A stretch of DNA of 64,000 nt from Xenorhabdus ehlersii (GTDB taxonomy: Bacteria; Pseudomonadota; Gammaproteobacteria; Enterobacterales; Enterobacteriaceae), in contig NZ_RAQI01000002.1 of the NCBI RefSeq assembly GCF_003610465.1, positions 186,001 through 250,000 on the forward strand. The letters run 5' to 3'. A program made the position numbers and the translations under genes. Below, in pieces: positions 51,153-61,376 of the stretch. The stretch's first letter is position 1. The number at the start of each line of letters is the position of its first letter. The notes beneath the pieces are model-generated. The model saw only the letters and a list, made by a program, of their open reading frames with translations. It ran no database searches and was not told where the DNA came from.

Positions 51153-51269
51153 AACCACTAATTACTCCTTCGAACTTTACTTCTTCTTTAGCCCAGTTTC
51201 ACCGGAGTAATAATGCATAACCACTATTTCAAACTCCGGTTATGGAGATTTTTTCTAAATTATATTCAC

Positions 51270-52091
51270 CTATACAGTGTATTTAGCCAAGTCTTTAGGG
51301 GTTATTTTCTTAGACACATTATCTTTATTAATAGATAAAACTATATTTCCGTGTAATCCATCCAAAGGATTATCACTTATTTTTTTTATTGTCAAAATTG
51401 CAGCTCTATTTTTAACTCCAGAAAAAATGGAATCATCTTCATTTTTAAGCCTATTAACATCCCTTGGAGAATACATATCATTACTCATGACTTCTTTAGA
51501 TATATTCTCAGGGAAATATAGCTGGCCTACAAAATAGAATTTATCTTCCTGTCTTTTTTGTACATTCGCATTCCTTGCTGATAAATGAATATGTATAGCT
51601 CTTCCAGCATAAAAACCGGGGAAAATTGTGGTAAATCTGACTATGCCTTCTTTATCTGTCCTTTGTGCCCCACGAAGGAATGTGCTTTCATCAGTTCTCG
51701 AAATCGTTCCTATATTACTAGATGGAGCCTCAAGGTCTGGGTTTATGTATTTCCAACCTGAATATTTTCCCATTGCATTACAATGCCATATATCAATAAG
51801 GATATCATGTAGAGGTTTACAGGTTACAGAATCAATGACTTTCATTGTCAATAAAAGAGGTATTCCTGGTTCATCTTCTGTTATATTCCTTCTCAGCAAT
51901 TTGTTATTTATAAAGTATGGTCCTGACATTTCCTCTGGGGTCATCTCGCAAACGCCTATATCAATACCATCCTCTTTCTTTGATTGATTATGTGAAGAGG
52001 CAAAAGCTCCTGCTGGAACCAGAGGTAATAATGAAAATACTGCACCAGTAATACTCGCCTGTTTCAGAAACAGTCTTCTTTCATTTTTCAT
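51270..52091 (-). CDS. Tat-exported intradiol (catechol-type) dioxygenase
   Basis: A 273-residue protein. The twin-arginine signal NERRLFLKQASI...AFASS suggests folded export. The dioxygenase core has the Fe(III) ligands of intradiol enzymes: Tyr in GKYSGW, Tyr in FPGFYAGR, and two His in AIHIHLSAR (residues ~115-205). It would cleave catechol-like rings between the hydroxyls. Exported members are uncommon; the substrate here is unknown and no ring-degradation pathway lies nearby. Confidence 0.88.
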   Translation of the reverse strand: MKNERRLFLKQASITGAVFSLLPLVPAGAFASSHNQSKKEDGIDIGVCEMTPEEMSGPYFINNKLLRRNITEDEPGIPLLLTMKVIDSVTCKPLHDILIDIWHCNAMGKYSGWKYINPDLEAPSSNIGTISRTDESTFLRGAQRTDKEGIVRFTTIFPGFYAGRAIHIHLSARNANVQKRQEDKFYFVGQLYFPENISKEVMSNDMYSPRDVNRLKNEDDSIFSGVKNRAAILTIKKISDNPLDGLHGNIVLSINKDNVSKKITPKDLAKYTV

Positions 52092-52350
52092 AAAGTGGCT
52101 CCTTATATGCCATTTAATTATTGTCTGGTAAATTGGTAAGCTGTAGATTCAGATAGTAAGACGATATCTAAATATAAATAATTTCCTCTTTTTTTAATAG
52201 AGTTAAATTATGTATCATATTGATATTAAATGATAATAATGACAAAAATCAGCAAGTCGAGTTTGGGGTTCATTGAATGCTTTTTTCAACCATGAAAATA
52301 GCTTGTGGTGTACAAAAACATAATCAAAACAACCATAAGGGTTAACTATT

Positions 52351-53130
52351 ATGCCAATCAACTTTAATTCTCCAGAAAATAGACATACTTATTTTGGTCG
52401 TGAAGCTCAGCAAGAATGGTTCGATTTAATGCAGAAGCTGGTGGAACCACGCGATAAGGAAATCGCGGATATTGGTTGTGGTGGAGGTATTTATTCTTTG
52501 GCATGGCTGAAAATGGGAGCCAAAAAGGTGACTTGCGTTGATTTTTCTCAGCAGATGCTGGCTGATACAGTGGAAAACACCCAAGGTTTGCCAAATATAG
52601 TTATCAAACAAGGGGATGCTCTTTGCACTGGTTTACCCGATAGCAGCCAGGATATTGCCTTTGAAAGAGCGCTTATCCACCATATCAGTCAGGAAAATAG
52701 AACCTCTTGTTTTGCTGAAGCCTATCGTTTATTGCGCTCTGGCGGAACGTATATTTTGCAGGACAGAACATTGCAAGATATCCAACGTCCGGGATCACCT
52801 GAACATATTCGTGGTTATCTCTTTGATATTTATCCTCACCTGCAATATTTTGAAAATCAACGCAGGCCAGACAATATTGAAGTGATCGATGGATTACAAT
52901 CTGTTGGTTTTAAACAAGTGAAGGTATTTTCTCTTTTGGAAAAACGCACTACTTATAAAAATTTCTTACAGTTAGCCGCAGATTTTCAGGCGCGCAAGGG
53001 TCGATCTATTTTGCATGAATTAAGTGATGAGGAAATAGCTCATCTAATCAGGCATATTGAAAAATCGCTGGGTGCTGAGACGGATATTGTTGAGAAAGAT
53101 TTTTGGACGATATGGACAGGGATAAAATGA
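52351..53130 (+). CDS. Class I SAM-dependent methyltransferase
   Basis: A 259-residue methyltransferase. SAM motif I ADIGCGGGIYSLAWL is at ~39-53, the acidic loop VTCVDFSQQML at ~60-70, and LCTGLPDSSQDIAFERALIHHI and EAYRLLRSGGTYILQD in the second half. This is the UbiE/Coq5-like layout used for small-molecule C-, N- or O-methylation. Monocistronic and divergent from the dioxygenase. The substrate cannot be told. Confidence 0.88.
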   Translation: MPINFNSPENRHTYFGREAQQEWFDLMQKLVEPRDKEIADIGCGGGIYSLAWLKMGAKKVTCVDFSQQMLADTVENTQGLPNIVIKQGDALCTGLPDSSQDIAFERALIHHISQENRTSCFAEAYRLLRSGGTYILQDRTLQDIQRPGSPEHIRGYLFDIYPHLQYFENQRRPDNIEVIDGLQSVGFKQVKVFSLLEKRTTYKNFLQLAADFQARKGRSILHELSDEEIAHLIRHIEKSLGAETDIVEKDFWTIWTGIK

Positions 53131-53303
53131 AGTAAAGACGAAATATATAAAATAAACAAACAGATAGATAATAGAAAGGAGCTGCAACGGACGCTCCTGT
53201 CGTTAACAAATATCACCATTTTAGGCGAAATTGATACTTGATGTAGAGCGTCCATCTTATTGAACTGTCGGTGGGTGAGTGATTAACGGACTGAAAGTCC
53301 GGA

Positions 53304-53445
53304 TACGCATCGGCTGAACGATGCGTCAATTATCCAGCCTGAAGTTATCATTCGGATAACGCTTTTTCAGGTGAGCAAACTCTTCAAACAACTTGCTTAC
53401 CGTTCTTCCCTTTATTCGCCCCATGATTTCTGAGGGCGATATTTA
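53304..53445 (-). mobile_element. IS200/IS605-type transposase remnant with end hairpin
   Basis: Minus-strand codons from 53442 read ISPSEIMGRIKGRTVSKLFE, then EFAHLKKRYPNDNFRLDN and a stop at 53326, resembling the C-terminal part of a TnpA (Y1 transposase). Just after the stop lies a perfect 8-bp hairpin acgcatcg/cgatgcgt (53304-53325), as at IS200-type right ends. The 5' part is missing. The rest of 53131-53303 holds small hairpins but no gene. Confidence 0.6.
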
Positions 53446-53452
53446 CACCTTC

Positions 53453-54448
53453 TCAATGTTTAGCACGGCGATGCATATCAGAGACTCCGCACATTTTGGG
53501 ACTAGACAGTGGCAGATTAGATTGCATGACCTCTTGATGCGTTTTAACAGGATCAAGGAATAATTGATGAATTTCATCTATATCCAGTTTGGAAAGATAA
53601 CTACTATTAATTCCTTGATAATCTTCTGGAACAGTGGTTGTGGTAGGAAAGATAAGTTGATCAGGATATAAACGGCCACTCCAAAATTGGTCGCCTTTAT
53701 CCAATGGCCTGACCATACTAGGCTCAACAACCTCAGAAATTTTAGCGCTGTCAGGAAATCGCAGACTGTTTTCGGCGGCTGGGTAGTCATGAATGACCAT
53801 CCAATCGACAATATTTTGCTGCCGTTCCATTAGTGTAATATCTTTAAAAAATGCTGTTAAAACAATTGGAATAACTATTCCGCCTGTATTGCGATAATAT
53901 TCAATAAAGTCGAGCCGTTTCTGTAATTGCTCATTGGTATCTAGCGCACTGACAGAAACTCTCATCTCAGCCTTAACCGCAACTAAACGTTGCGCAACCT
54001 CATCAGTCATTTTTTTAAAGGATTTGGTGATAAAGATCATTAACAACCCTTCTTCTCGTGCTAATTCAGCCATTCGTGTCGATAATAGCCAATTCCATGA
54101 AGGGTCACTATTCCATCCACATCTGATGTATTTTTGCGAATCAGGTAATGCTTTTAGATCACAAGAGAAAATATCTTCATCCAAATGATTATTGATTCGT
54201 TTACCAAAGTCGATACCATTTTCCCAACTGGAGATGGCGGAAAAACACATTCCATAACAAGCCATACTTTCTGGCAAACAACCCGTTACCACATCTGTGG
54301 TTAAGCTATTAAATGGCAAATCACCAGCGATTCCTGCCCTGATTAACATAGGTTCAGCCGGACTTAGTTCGCGCCCTTGAGTATATTTTCGATTACTGTT
54401 TCTAACCAATTGAGTAATGGATTTCTCTTGTTCTTTAGTAAGGTTCAT
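53453..54448 (-). CDS. Radical-SAM-like iron-sulfur protein
   Basis: A 331-residue protein with a cysteine cluster TGCLPESMACYGMCF (C-x6-C-x3-C, residues ~55-69) and a barrel-like alternation: IRCGWNSDPSWNW, LMIFITKSF, MRVSVSALDTNEQLQKRLDFIE, VIPIVLTAFF. This looks like a divergent radical SAM enzyme in which the third cysteine spacing is shifted from the standard CxxxCxxC. ATG 54448 lies 1 bp after the TauD-like stop, so the two are translationally coupled. No specific product known. Confidence 0.6.
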   Translation of the reverse strand: MNLTKEQEKSITQLVRNSNRKYTQGRELSPAEPMLIRAGIAGDLPFNSLTTDVVTGCLPESMACYGMCFSAISSWENGIDFGKRINNHLDEDIFSCDLKALPDSQKYIRCGWNSDPSWNWLLSTRMAELAREEGLLMIFITKSFKKMTDEVAQRLVAVKAEMRVSVSALDTNEQLQKRLDFIEYYRNTGGIVIPIVLTAFFKDITLMERQQNIVDWMVIHDYPAAENSLRFPDSAKISEVVEPSMVRPLDKGDQFWSGRLYPDQLIFPTTTTVPEDYQGINSSYLSKLDIDEIHQLFLDPVKTHQEVMQSNLPLSSPKMCGVSDMHRRAKH

Positions 54449-54449
54449 A

Positions 54450-55295
54450 TCAAATTCCCCCAACAATCCAACCAGGTATTTCAGGTTGGTAAGATGTATC
54501 AGGATATATTTTCAATCCTTTGATAAATCTATTTCCGATGAAACATTCACGGCGGTGTAAAAGCTGGCTATTATCATATAGCAGCAAATCCCCTTCTTCC
54601 CATTGGTGTGAATAAATATTTTCTGGTGATAAGATCTTATCTAAAATGGATTTTTTGAGAATATCGGAGTTTGGTAAAATTTCTTCATCGCGGAAAAATG
54701 CGATAGTATTTTCACTGACATAAACATAACGTTTTTTCGTTTGCACATTTTCAAGAATGACAGGATGGGCAACTGTAATATGAGGCACATTGTCATGTGA
54801 GGAAGCAGGCTGGCGAGTAGAATACAAGTTACTCAATACTGACACTTCATCATGGGTAAACGCGAGATGATTTACTGATGTTGAAGCGAAAGATGTATTA
54901 CCACCGCTAAATTGCACGACTTCACCATATAAGATGCTAACTGAAGCCGGGTTAACCCTAAATTCCTGATCAGAATGCCAATAATCGGTATCATTTCCGG
55001 CAAAACCCAGTAGTTCACCTTGACTATCACGAAGATTAGTCAAATAAGCGACATATTTTCGGTTGTCTGACAACGAAATTTTTCTGGCAGGTTCTTCAAG
55101 TTTTCCGCTTCCTATCTGTTTTGCAAAATTCACCAGTACTTCATCATCCATCTTTTGATTTTTGAAAATCAACAGCGCATACTTTGATAAGTACAATTTT
55201 ATTTCTTTATACTCTTCTGATGATAACGCTGAAACATTTTGGCAAGTTATATAAGCACCAAAACTTCCTTTAATAGGCTCAATTATAAGTGACAT
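54450..55295 (-). CDS. TauD/TfdA-type 2-oxoglutarate Fe(II) dioxygenase
   Basis: A 281-residue non-heme iron oxygenase. The HxD motif WHSDQEF (His107, Asp109), the distal His in NSQLLHRR (~249) and a following Arg-containing segment RFIKGLKI give the iron and 2OG sites. N-terminal GAYITCQNVSALS and LSKYALLIFKNQ fit the TauD fold. It would hydroxylate or desaturate a small substrate. Coupled to the radical-SAM-like gene downstream. Confidence 0.85.
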   Translation of the reverse strand: MSLIIEPIKGSFGAYITCQNVSALSSEEYKEIKLYLSKYALLIFKNQKMDDEVLVNFAKQIGSGKLEEPARKISLSDNRKYVAYLTNLRDSQGELLGFAGNDTDYWHSDQEFRVNPASVSILYGEVVQFSGGNTSFASTSVNHLAFTHDEVSVLSNLYSTRQPASSHDNVPHITVAHPVILENVQTKKRYVYVSENTIAFFRDEEILPNSDILKKSILDKILSPENIYSHQWEEGDLLLYDNSQLLHRRECFIGNRFIKGLKIYPDTSYQPEIPGWIVGGI

Positions 55296-55803
55296 ATATT
55301 GTCCCCATAAAAATACTTATTTAGTTAAACATTAAAAATAACCGAAAACAAAATGATATGCATTGTTAAACTTCTCGATTTATCGTTTTTATTTTTAATT
55401 ATATTAAATATAATTATATGTTCATTTTTTAATGTCTTTAATCTTCAGCAATATCCAATAATATTTTTTATGAACCTTATCTATTAGTTACACTTAATTA
55501 ATTTATATGAGCGTTTATGAAAATGTTAATAAAATAATCCGACTTAATAATTTAAAGATTAAATTTATAGTCTTATTGAATGCTAATTTAATAGTGCTAA
55601 TTTTTTCATTTAAACATCAATAACTTCAGTTCGCATTTAAAATACTTATATTTTGTGATAAAAATCACATTATTATGCTTCAAAATTGTTATTTTTTATT
55701 TTTCATATAATTACAAAATGATGTTTTCTTATTGATTGATTACATTAGAAAAATAAATAACCAATCGGATATCTTATGAGGAATAAAAGAAAAACATCTG
55801 AAA
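55296..55803. other. AT-rich intergenic region
   Basis: About 500 bp with no gene. It contains the promoter of the TauD-like operon and long AT tracts; nothing else recognised. Confidence 0.5.
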
Positions 55804-55837
55804 TAAAAAAGAGCTTAGGTAAATGTAAGCTCTTTTT
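55804..55837. terminator. Strong bidirectional terminator
   Basis: Perfect 13-bp stem aaaaaagagctta/taagctctttttt with an 8-nt loop, 64 bp beyond the decarboxylase stop. Confidence 0.88.
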
Positions 55838-55900
55838 TGAGTTAAGAAATCATTTTTCAATTAGTTAAACAATATCGCTGAACATTTAAGCTTGTATTTA

Positions 55901-57851
55901 TTAACCAATAAATGGTACTTCTAGTTCTAATTTAGAACGAAATTTTTTCTCTTCTTCATCAACAACTTGGTTCAATTTTTTAACAAAGATAGCTTGAAGT
56001 TGCTGCCAAAACTCTTCAAAGTGCTCTTCATCACGTAAGCAATAAGTCATTACCGCAGCCCGTAGTACATAGATATTGCGTACTTTCTCCCATTCACTAC
56101 GGCTAAAACCACATTTCTCTGCATAGTGCCACGGTGTATCACCATATTCTTTATAATCTAATATGGTGGATGATGTGAGAAAATCATTGGCATAAGCACG
56201 CCCTGTGGAGTATGAGCAAAGCTCGTATAGACGCTTGTTAAGTGCATTATGATTGCTTAGGCTTTCGCTGCCGATTTCTTTGAACGTAAAGTTGATCATA
56301 TGGAAATCAGGGGATGGAAAGATATGTACTTCAAATTGATGTTTACCGATTTCTATTGACGGTAAGTTTGCCAATTTATTCAACAACCTGTGTGCTGTGA
56401 CGATACCAGCCGCAATTATTTTTCCATATCCATTAATATTCAAAGGTAACAAACGATGAGCAGCCCAAAGTGCCGCTGCTGTTGCTCCCGATTTTGAACC
56501 TTCCATGATGGATGAACCAAGAATTCCCCGATTGATGGTATTTGTTTTATCATCATGATCTTCAAACACATATGCCGCATGTGAAGAGATCAATTCGAGA
56601 ATGCGCTTGTCTTTCATGCAGACAGCGCCCGCTGCATATTGAATGAAGCCAACTTTATGCGGATCCACAGTAATCGAGTCTACTTCTTTCAATGCCTTGA
56701 AGCTTTGGTAAACTTCCGGTTTTGGCCAACTGATATTTTCCGGCATGATCCCCACCGAACGGTGGTAACTAGCCAGCTCATCATATTCTACAAATTCCCC
56801 CTGCTCATTCAGGAGCATGGAACACGCATATCCTGCATAGGCAGCATCAACGTGAATATAGAATGATTCGCCATAACGTTCCTCACACTCTTTCCTCAAC
56901 GCAATGACTTCATCAATCCGATCAATGGCTCCAACTTCAGTCGTTCCCACCACGGCAATCATTGCCAAGATTGGTTCACCTTGTTCAATTAATTCAAAGG
57001 TGATTTTTCGCATTTGGGCAATGTCAGTTTGATAGTTCTCATTTACAGGTAATGGAATAATGTTTTCTTGACCAATACCAAAAATATCTGCAGCTTTCAT
57101 CCAAGAATAGTGCTTGGATTGTGGAACCAGTAATTTACCTAGAATTTCTGCTTTAACTCCCGTACCACGGCATGTCATATCGCGAATTTCTTCAAATAGT
57201 CCGCGTTCTTGCAGTTCGGTAATAAGATCCAAAAGTTCAGCGGTTGGCATATTTTTCAATTGCCGGGACGTTTTATGTTCGATTAGATCTTTTGCTTTAG
57301 GATGTTGAGATATAGCAAAAGGCAATGTTTTTTAAATTCCTGGCTACCCATAAACCTTCATAATTAGCTACTGTGCCACCAGAAGTAATATGCCCCCAGG
57401 ATTTCTGTGGGTCATAACCAAACATGCGGCAGAGATCTAATCCTGATTCAAGCTCTAATTCTGTTGTTGTCGGGGATGCTTCATAACTACAGTTATTCGG
57501 GTTGTACATCATGGCCATAACGTAGGCAAGATTAGAAACCATTAAGGTATCACTACTGATATGACCAAGGTAACGAGGAGAAAAGAAAGGAATAGATGTG
57601 TTTTTCAGTTTTGCTGACAGCTGATTTAAGATCCCTTCTGTACGATAAAGCGTTTCTCTATAGTTATGCTCATAGCGAGCAACGGATGTGACTAAAGTTG
57701 AATCTTCGGGATGAAAACCAGAACGCCAATGTAAATGTTCGCTCACTGCATAATCCATCATCTCTCTAAAAAAAACAGCGTTTTCTGATTTTGGTCCCAA
57801 AAACAATGCATCTACATTTAAATTAGGATGAAATGGTTTAGTCATGATCAT
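55901..57851 (-). pseudogene. Tyrosine-decarboxylase-like PLP enzyme, frameshifted at an A6 run
   Basis: Two readings (57851 to 57297; 57325 to 55901) form one group II decarboxylase of the bacterial tyrosine decarboxylase type (~640 aa). Visible: SPRYLGHISSDTLMVSNLAY and GGTVANYEGLWVARNLK in part one; KHYSWMKAADI, YIHVDAAYAGYA, the PLP lysine in DPHKVGF and EGSKSGATAAALWAAH in part two. Shortening A6 to A5 near 57333 restores ARNLKTLPFAISQHPKAK, matching the family. It would decarboxylate tyrosine or a related aromatic amino acid. Broken, or an error in a homopolymer. Confidence 0.88.
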
Positions 57852-58317
57852 GTAACCTTTTAATTGATTCTTTTTGTCTTGTCTTAAATTAAATATTTAT
57901 AAAATTATTAATAGATTTGTTTTTATTTTCTGTTTTAACAACAAATGTCTTGCGGAGGTGATAACCCCCCCACAGTAACTAACTGAAAATAATTGTTTGA
58001 TTTTCGATCACTGCAATTGCATAAAAAGCATTCTGCAATATTATGCCGAATAAATCTATTTTATATAGATATAAAACATAATTCTTGGAATATTAATAAT
58101 AAGTTAATAATTAACTTTAATTTTGTGCGCTACCACAAAGAAATGAAAATAATACCTCATAGTATCCAATTGCAAATATTACCATTGAAATTATAAGGTA
58201 TGTTACTTTCATGCATAACGTAAACCGTGACGTTGTCACAGTTTGCGTTATGTTGAGAGAAGAGTGAAAAGAACTAGGATAATCAATTGAGATAGTATGA
58301 ATTATCTATCATATGTT
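57852..58317. other. Intergenic region with a long imperfect hairpin
   Basis: No gene seen. Arms 58214-58230 and 58236-58252 pair over 15 of 17 positions (cataacgtaaaccgtga / tcacagtttgcgttatg). No T-run follows on the plus strand. Possible terminator, small RNA or repeat element. Confidence 0.45.
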
Positions 58318-59205
58318 TCACATAATAAAAAATGTATATTGATTGATCACTTCTGCAACAAACATGATGGCTGCTCCGATGGGAATAGAATAGTTATTGT
58401 TAATCAATGGATTATCTCTTGTTTTCCATAGGGAATAAGTCCAGATTATCATTGCAATAATATACAAACACCATGAAAGCATTCTTAATCCAAAGGCGCT
58501 TTTGATATTGAATTCAGCTCGATGTGGAAAAATAACATTATCATTAACGATTGTGATTTCCGATAGCCACTCCATATAGGCTGGTTGCTCAATCAGTCGC
58601 ATGGTAACGCTAATGAAAACAACCAGCAAAGCAGCCATTACTAATTTGATAGGTAATATTCCTCGAAGATATTTTCCTAGTGGATAGGAAATAAATGACA
58701 GCGCCAATGCAGGCCCTAACGTAAATACTGCGCTATAGAATAAAAAATAGGTGTTAATGTTTGCCCAAGTAATCATAGCGCTATTAACATAAATAATTGC
58801 CATATAATAAAGATCAATTAAACCAATAACCCCAATTGCCAGCATAATATAAAAATATGCGCGTTTTGTGATCACAAAAAAAAGTGTGTATAAGACCAGC
58901 AAACCAAAATAGATGACAGCAAAAATTGTTTCTATGTTTACCCATTCATGTATTATGTTCTGCAAAGTGTGATAAACGCTGAATGGGTATTCTATAATGT
59001 TCAAAGAAGCAGCTAACCCTATCCCTGCCAATGCGCTACTGACTAGTAATGTTCTTAGTAATATTTTTTGCACAAAAATGGTCACTGAATGTTGCCATGT
59101 GTTTAATTCATGCTTAATCCAGTAAGTATAAAGCCCGCTCATCAAGACAAGCCCCACCGAGCTCTGTACTATCATTGTAAATGCAATTAATAACCATTCA
59201 CTCAT
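58318..59205 (-). CDS. DmsC-like membrane anchor, orphan
   Basis: A 295-residue integral protein with eight or so helices, opening MSEWLLIAFTMIVQSSVGLV as DmsC/YnfH anchors do and ending with VAEVINQYTFFIM. Such subunits dock a molybdo-oxidoreductase and its FeS subunit to the membrane and hand over quinol electrons. No DmsA or DmsB gene is adjacent. It faces away from fnr, the anaerobic regulator that normally controls dms genes, which may be more than chance. Confidence 0.75.
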   Translation of the reverse strand: MSEWLLIAFTMIVQSSVGLVLMSGLYTYWIKHELNTWQHSVTIFVQKILLRTLLVSSALAGIGLAASLNIIEYPFSVYHTLQNIIHEWVNIETIFAVIYFGLLVLYTLFFVITKRAYFYIMLAIGVIGLIDLYYMAIIYVNSAMITWANINTYFLFYSAVFTLGPALALSFISYPLGKYLRGILPIKLVMAALLVVFISVTMRLIEQPAYMEWLSEITIVNDNVIFPHRAEFNIKSAFGLRMLSWCLYIIAMIIWTYSLWKTRDNPLINNNYSIPIGAAIMFVAEVINQYTFFIM

Positions 59206-59400
59206 GTCACAACCCTATTCCATCTATCTGTAACCAAATAACATCATTTATGCGTATTATATCCATATATTATTAATTTAATTTCAGTTTGATTGAGATA
59301 TTATATTGAATAGCTAAAATTTTACGCAAGTTCAACGTTAATACAAAAAAATTTTATCTTTCCACCAGTGATGATAAATACCGCGATTAATGGCAGTATC

Positions 59401-59447
59401 TTGCTCTTATCAGAGCAACCTAAATATGTTAAATTTACACATATCAA
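59401..59447 (+). promoter_or_regulatory. fnr leader: hairpin and FNR-box-like site
   Basis: Perfect 7-bp hairpin ttgctct/agagcaa (59401-59418), then TTTAC-N4-ATCAA at 59434-59447, close to the FNR consensus TTGAT-N4-ATCAA. It lies 22 bp before fnr, suggesting autorepression as in E. coli. Confidence 0.6.
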
Positions 59448-59469
59448 TCACTTCTAATGAGCATTCCCT

Positions 59470-60225
59470 ATGATCCCGGAAAAACATATTATTCGTCGGA
59501 TTCAATCTGGTGGTTGTGCAATCCACTGTCAGGATTGTAGCATTAGCCAGCTTTGCATTCCTTTCACCTTAAATGAACATGAACTGGATCAGCTTGATAA
59601 CATCATTGAACGTAAGAAACCTATCCAGAAAGGGCAAACGTTATTTAAGGCCGGTGATGCACTAAAATCACTCTACGCCATCCGCTCTGGGACCATCAAA
59701 AGCTATACTATTACCGAAGAAGGTGATGAACAAATTACAGGTTTCCACCTTGCTGGTGATTTAGTTGGATTTGACGCCATCATTAATACTGAACATCCAA
59801 GCTTTGCCCAGGCTTTGGAAACTTCAATGGTATGTGAAATCCCATTTGAAACGCTGGATGACCTTTCTGGAAAAATGCCTAATCTCCGCCAGCAAATGAT
59901 GCGTTTGATGAGTGGAGAAATCAAAGGTGACCAGGAAATGATCCTACTGCTTTCCAAAAAGAACGCAGAAGAGAGATTGGCTGCTTTTATTTACAACCTG
60001 TCACGCCGCTTTTCACAACGCGGCTTCTCACCTCGTGAATTCCGCCTTACTATGACACGCGGTGATATTGGTAATTACTTAGGCTTGACTGTTGAGACAA
60101 TTAGTCGCCTGCTTGGCCGCTTCCAGAAAAATGGAATTTTAGCTGTCAAAGGTAAATATATTGCAATCGAAGATATGAATAAATTGACAGAGTTGGCTGG
60201 CAAATCCCCTGCTAATGCGTCCTAA
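59470..60225 (+). CDS. fnr: Fumarate/nitrate reduction regulator FNR
   Basis: A 251-residue global anaerobic regulator. The N-terminal [4Fe-4S] cysteines Cys20, Cys23 and Cys29 ([14 protein letters not shown]) and the fourth near 122 (TSMVCEIP) match E. coli positions. A cyclic-nucleotide-binding-like sensor domain and the HTH ([23 protein letters not shown], ~190-212) complete the Crp/Fnr fold. It binds DNA as a dimer when oxygen is absent. Linked to uspE as in E. coli. Confidence 0.97.
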   Translation: MIPEKHIIRRIQSGGCAIHCQDCSISQLCIPFTLNEHELDQLDNIIERKKPIQKGQTLFKAGDALKSLYAIRSGTIKSYTITEEGDEQITGFHLAGDLVGFDAIINTEHPSFAQALETSMVCEIPFETLDDLSGKMPNLRQQMMRLMSGEIKGDQEMILLLSKKNAEERLAAFIYNLSRRFSQRGFSPREFRLTMTRGDIGNYLGLTVETISRLLGRFQKNGILAVKGKYIAIEDMNKLTELAGKSPANAS

Positions 60226-60352
60226 CGTTAGTTAAATTTTAGGCCAGATCACTATATTTTGCTGATCTGGCTTACTCTTATCCTGTTATAGTTGTTTATA
60301 TTGGTTTATCTTCTGTACGAAAGAGGCATTCAGACTCTGCGAGGAACTCAAT

Positions 60353-61297
60353 ATGGCAAACTACCAAAACCTCTTGGTTGCAATTGACCCTAATCAGGAT
60401 GATCAGCCCGCATTAAGGCGCGCAGTCTATATCGTGCAACGCAGTGGTGGGCAGATTAAAGCGTTTTTACCTATTTATGACTTTTCATATGAAATGACCA
60501 CCTTACTTTCTCCAGAAGAAAGAAATGCTATGCGAAAAGGTGTCATAGGCCAACGGGTCGCTTGGATAAAACAGCAAGCCCATTACTACCTTGAATCAGG
60601 CATTGATATTGAGATCAAAGTGGTTTGGCATAATCGTCCTTATGAAGCCATCATTCAAGAAGTTATTACTGGAAATCACGACTTATTATTGAAAATGACA
60701 CATCAACATTCCCGATTGGAATCGATTATTTTTACTCCACTTGACTGGCATCTGTTACGTAAGTGCCCTTGCCCAGTCTGGATGGTAAAAGATCAAGTAT
60801 GGCCAGAAAATGGTTCTGCTGTTGTTGCTGTCAATTTATCTAATGAAGAACCTTACCATAATGAATTGAATCTGAAATTGGTGCGTGAGACACAAGAACT
60901 TGCCAATCGAATTGTAAAAGACCCGCTGATCCATCTCGTTAGCGCTTATCCAGTCGCGCCTTTAAATATTGCAACTGAATTACCTGACTTTGACCCTAAT
61001 GTGTATAACCAGGCGTTGCGCGGCCAACATTTGATCGCCATGAAAGAGTTGAGACAGAAATTCTATATTGATGAGCAGCAAACTCACGTTCATGAAGGTA
61101 TACCAGAAAAAGTCATCCCTGAAATATGTGATGAACTCAATGCTGGTGTGGTTGTTTTAGGTATTCTTGGTCGAACTGGGTTATCAGCCGCATTTCTTGG
61201 CAATACTGCCGAACATGTCATCGATCAACTAAGATGTGATTTGTTGGCTATAAAGCCTGATGGTTTTGTTTGCCCAATCAAGATAGATGTAGAGTAA
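60353..61297 (+). CDS. uspE: Universal stress protein UspE
   Basis: A 314-residue tandem-Usp protein. The first Usp domain begins [21 protein letters not shown]. The second half carries [48 protein letters not shown] with the GxxG-type nucleotide loop. It supports stress survival and cell interaction. Position right after fnr matches the enterobacterial order. Confidence 0.95.
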   Translation: MANYQNLLVAIDPNQDDQPALRRAVYIVQRSGGQIKAFLPIYDFSYEMTTLLSPEERNAMRKGVIGQRVAWIKQQAHYYLESGIDIEIKVVWHNRPYEAIIQEVITGNHDLLLKMTHQHSRLESIIFTPLDWHLLRKCPCPVWMVKDQVWPENGSAVVAVNLSNEEPYHNELNLKLVRETQELANRIVKDPLIHLVSAYPVAPLNIATELPDFDPNVYNQALRGQHLIAMKELRQKFYIDEQQTHVHEGIPEKVIPEICDELNAGVVVLGILGRTGLSAAFLGNTAEHVIDQLRCDLLAIKPDGFVCPIKIDVE

Positions 61298-61318
61298 CGT
61301 ACTTAGTCGTTGATAGAT

Positions 61319-61340
61319 TGCCCGAATTTCATTTCGGGCA
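61319..61340. terminator. Hairpin between uspE and the oxygenase gene
   Basis: Perfect 8-bp stem tgcccgaa/ttcgggca with a 6-nt loop between convergent genes; the T-run is weak on both sides. Confidence 0.6.
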
Positions 61341-61376
61341 GTCTCACGTCATATCATCGACAATATTTTTCAGAAC

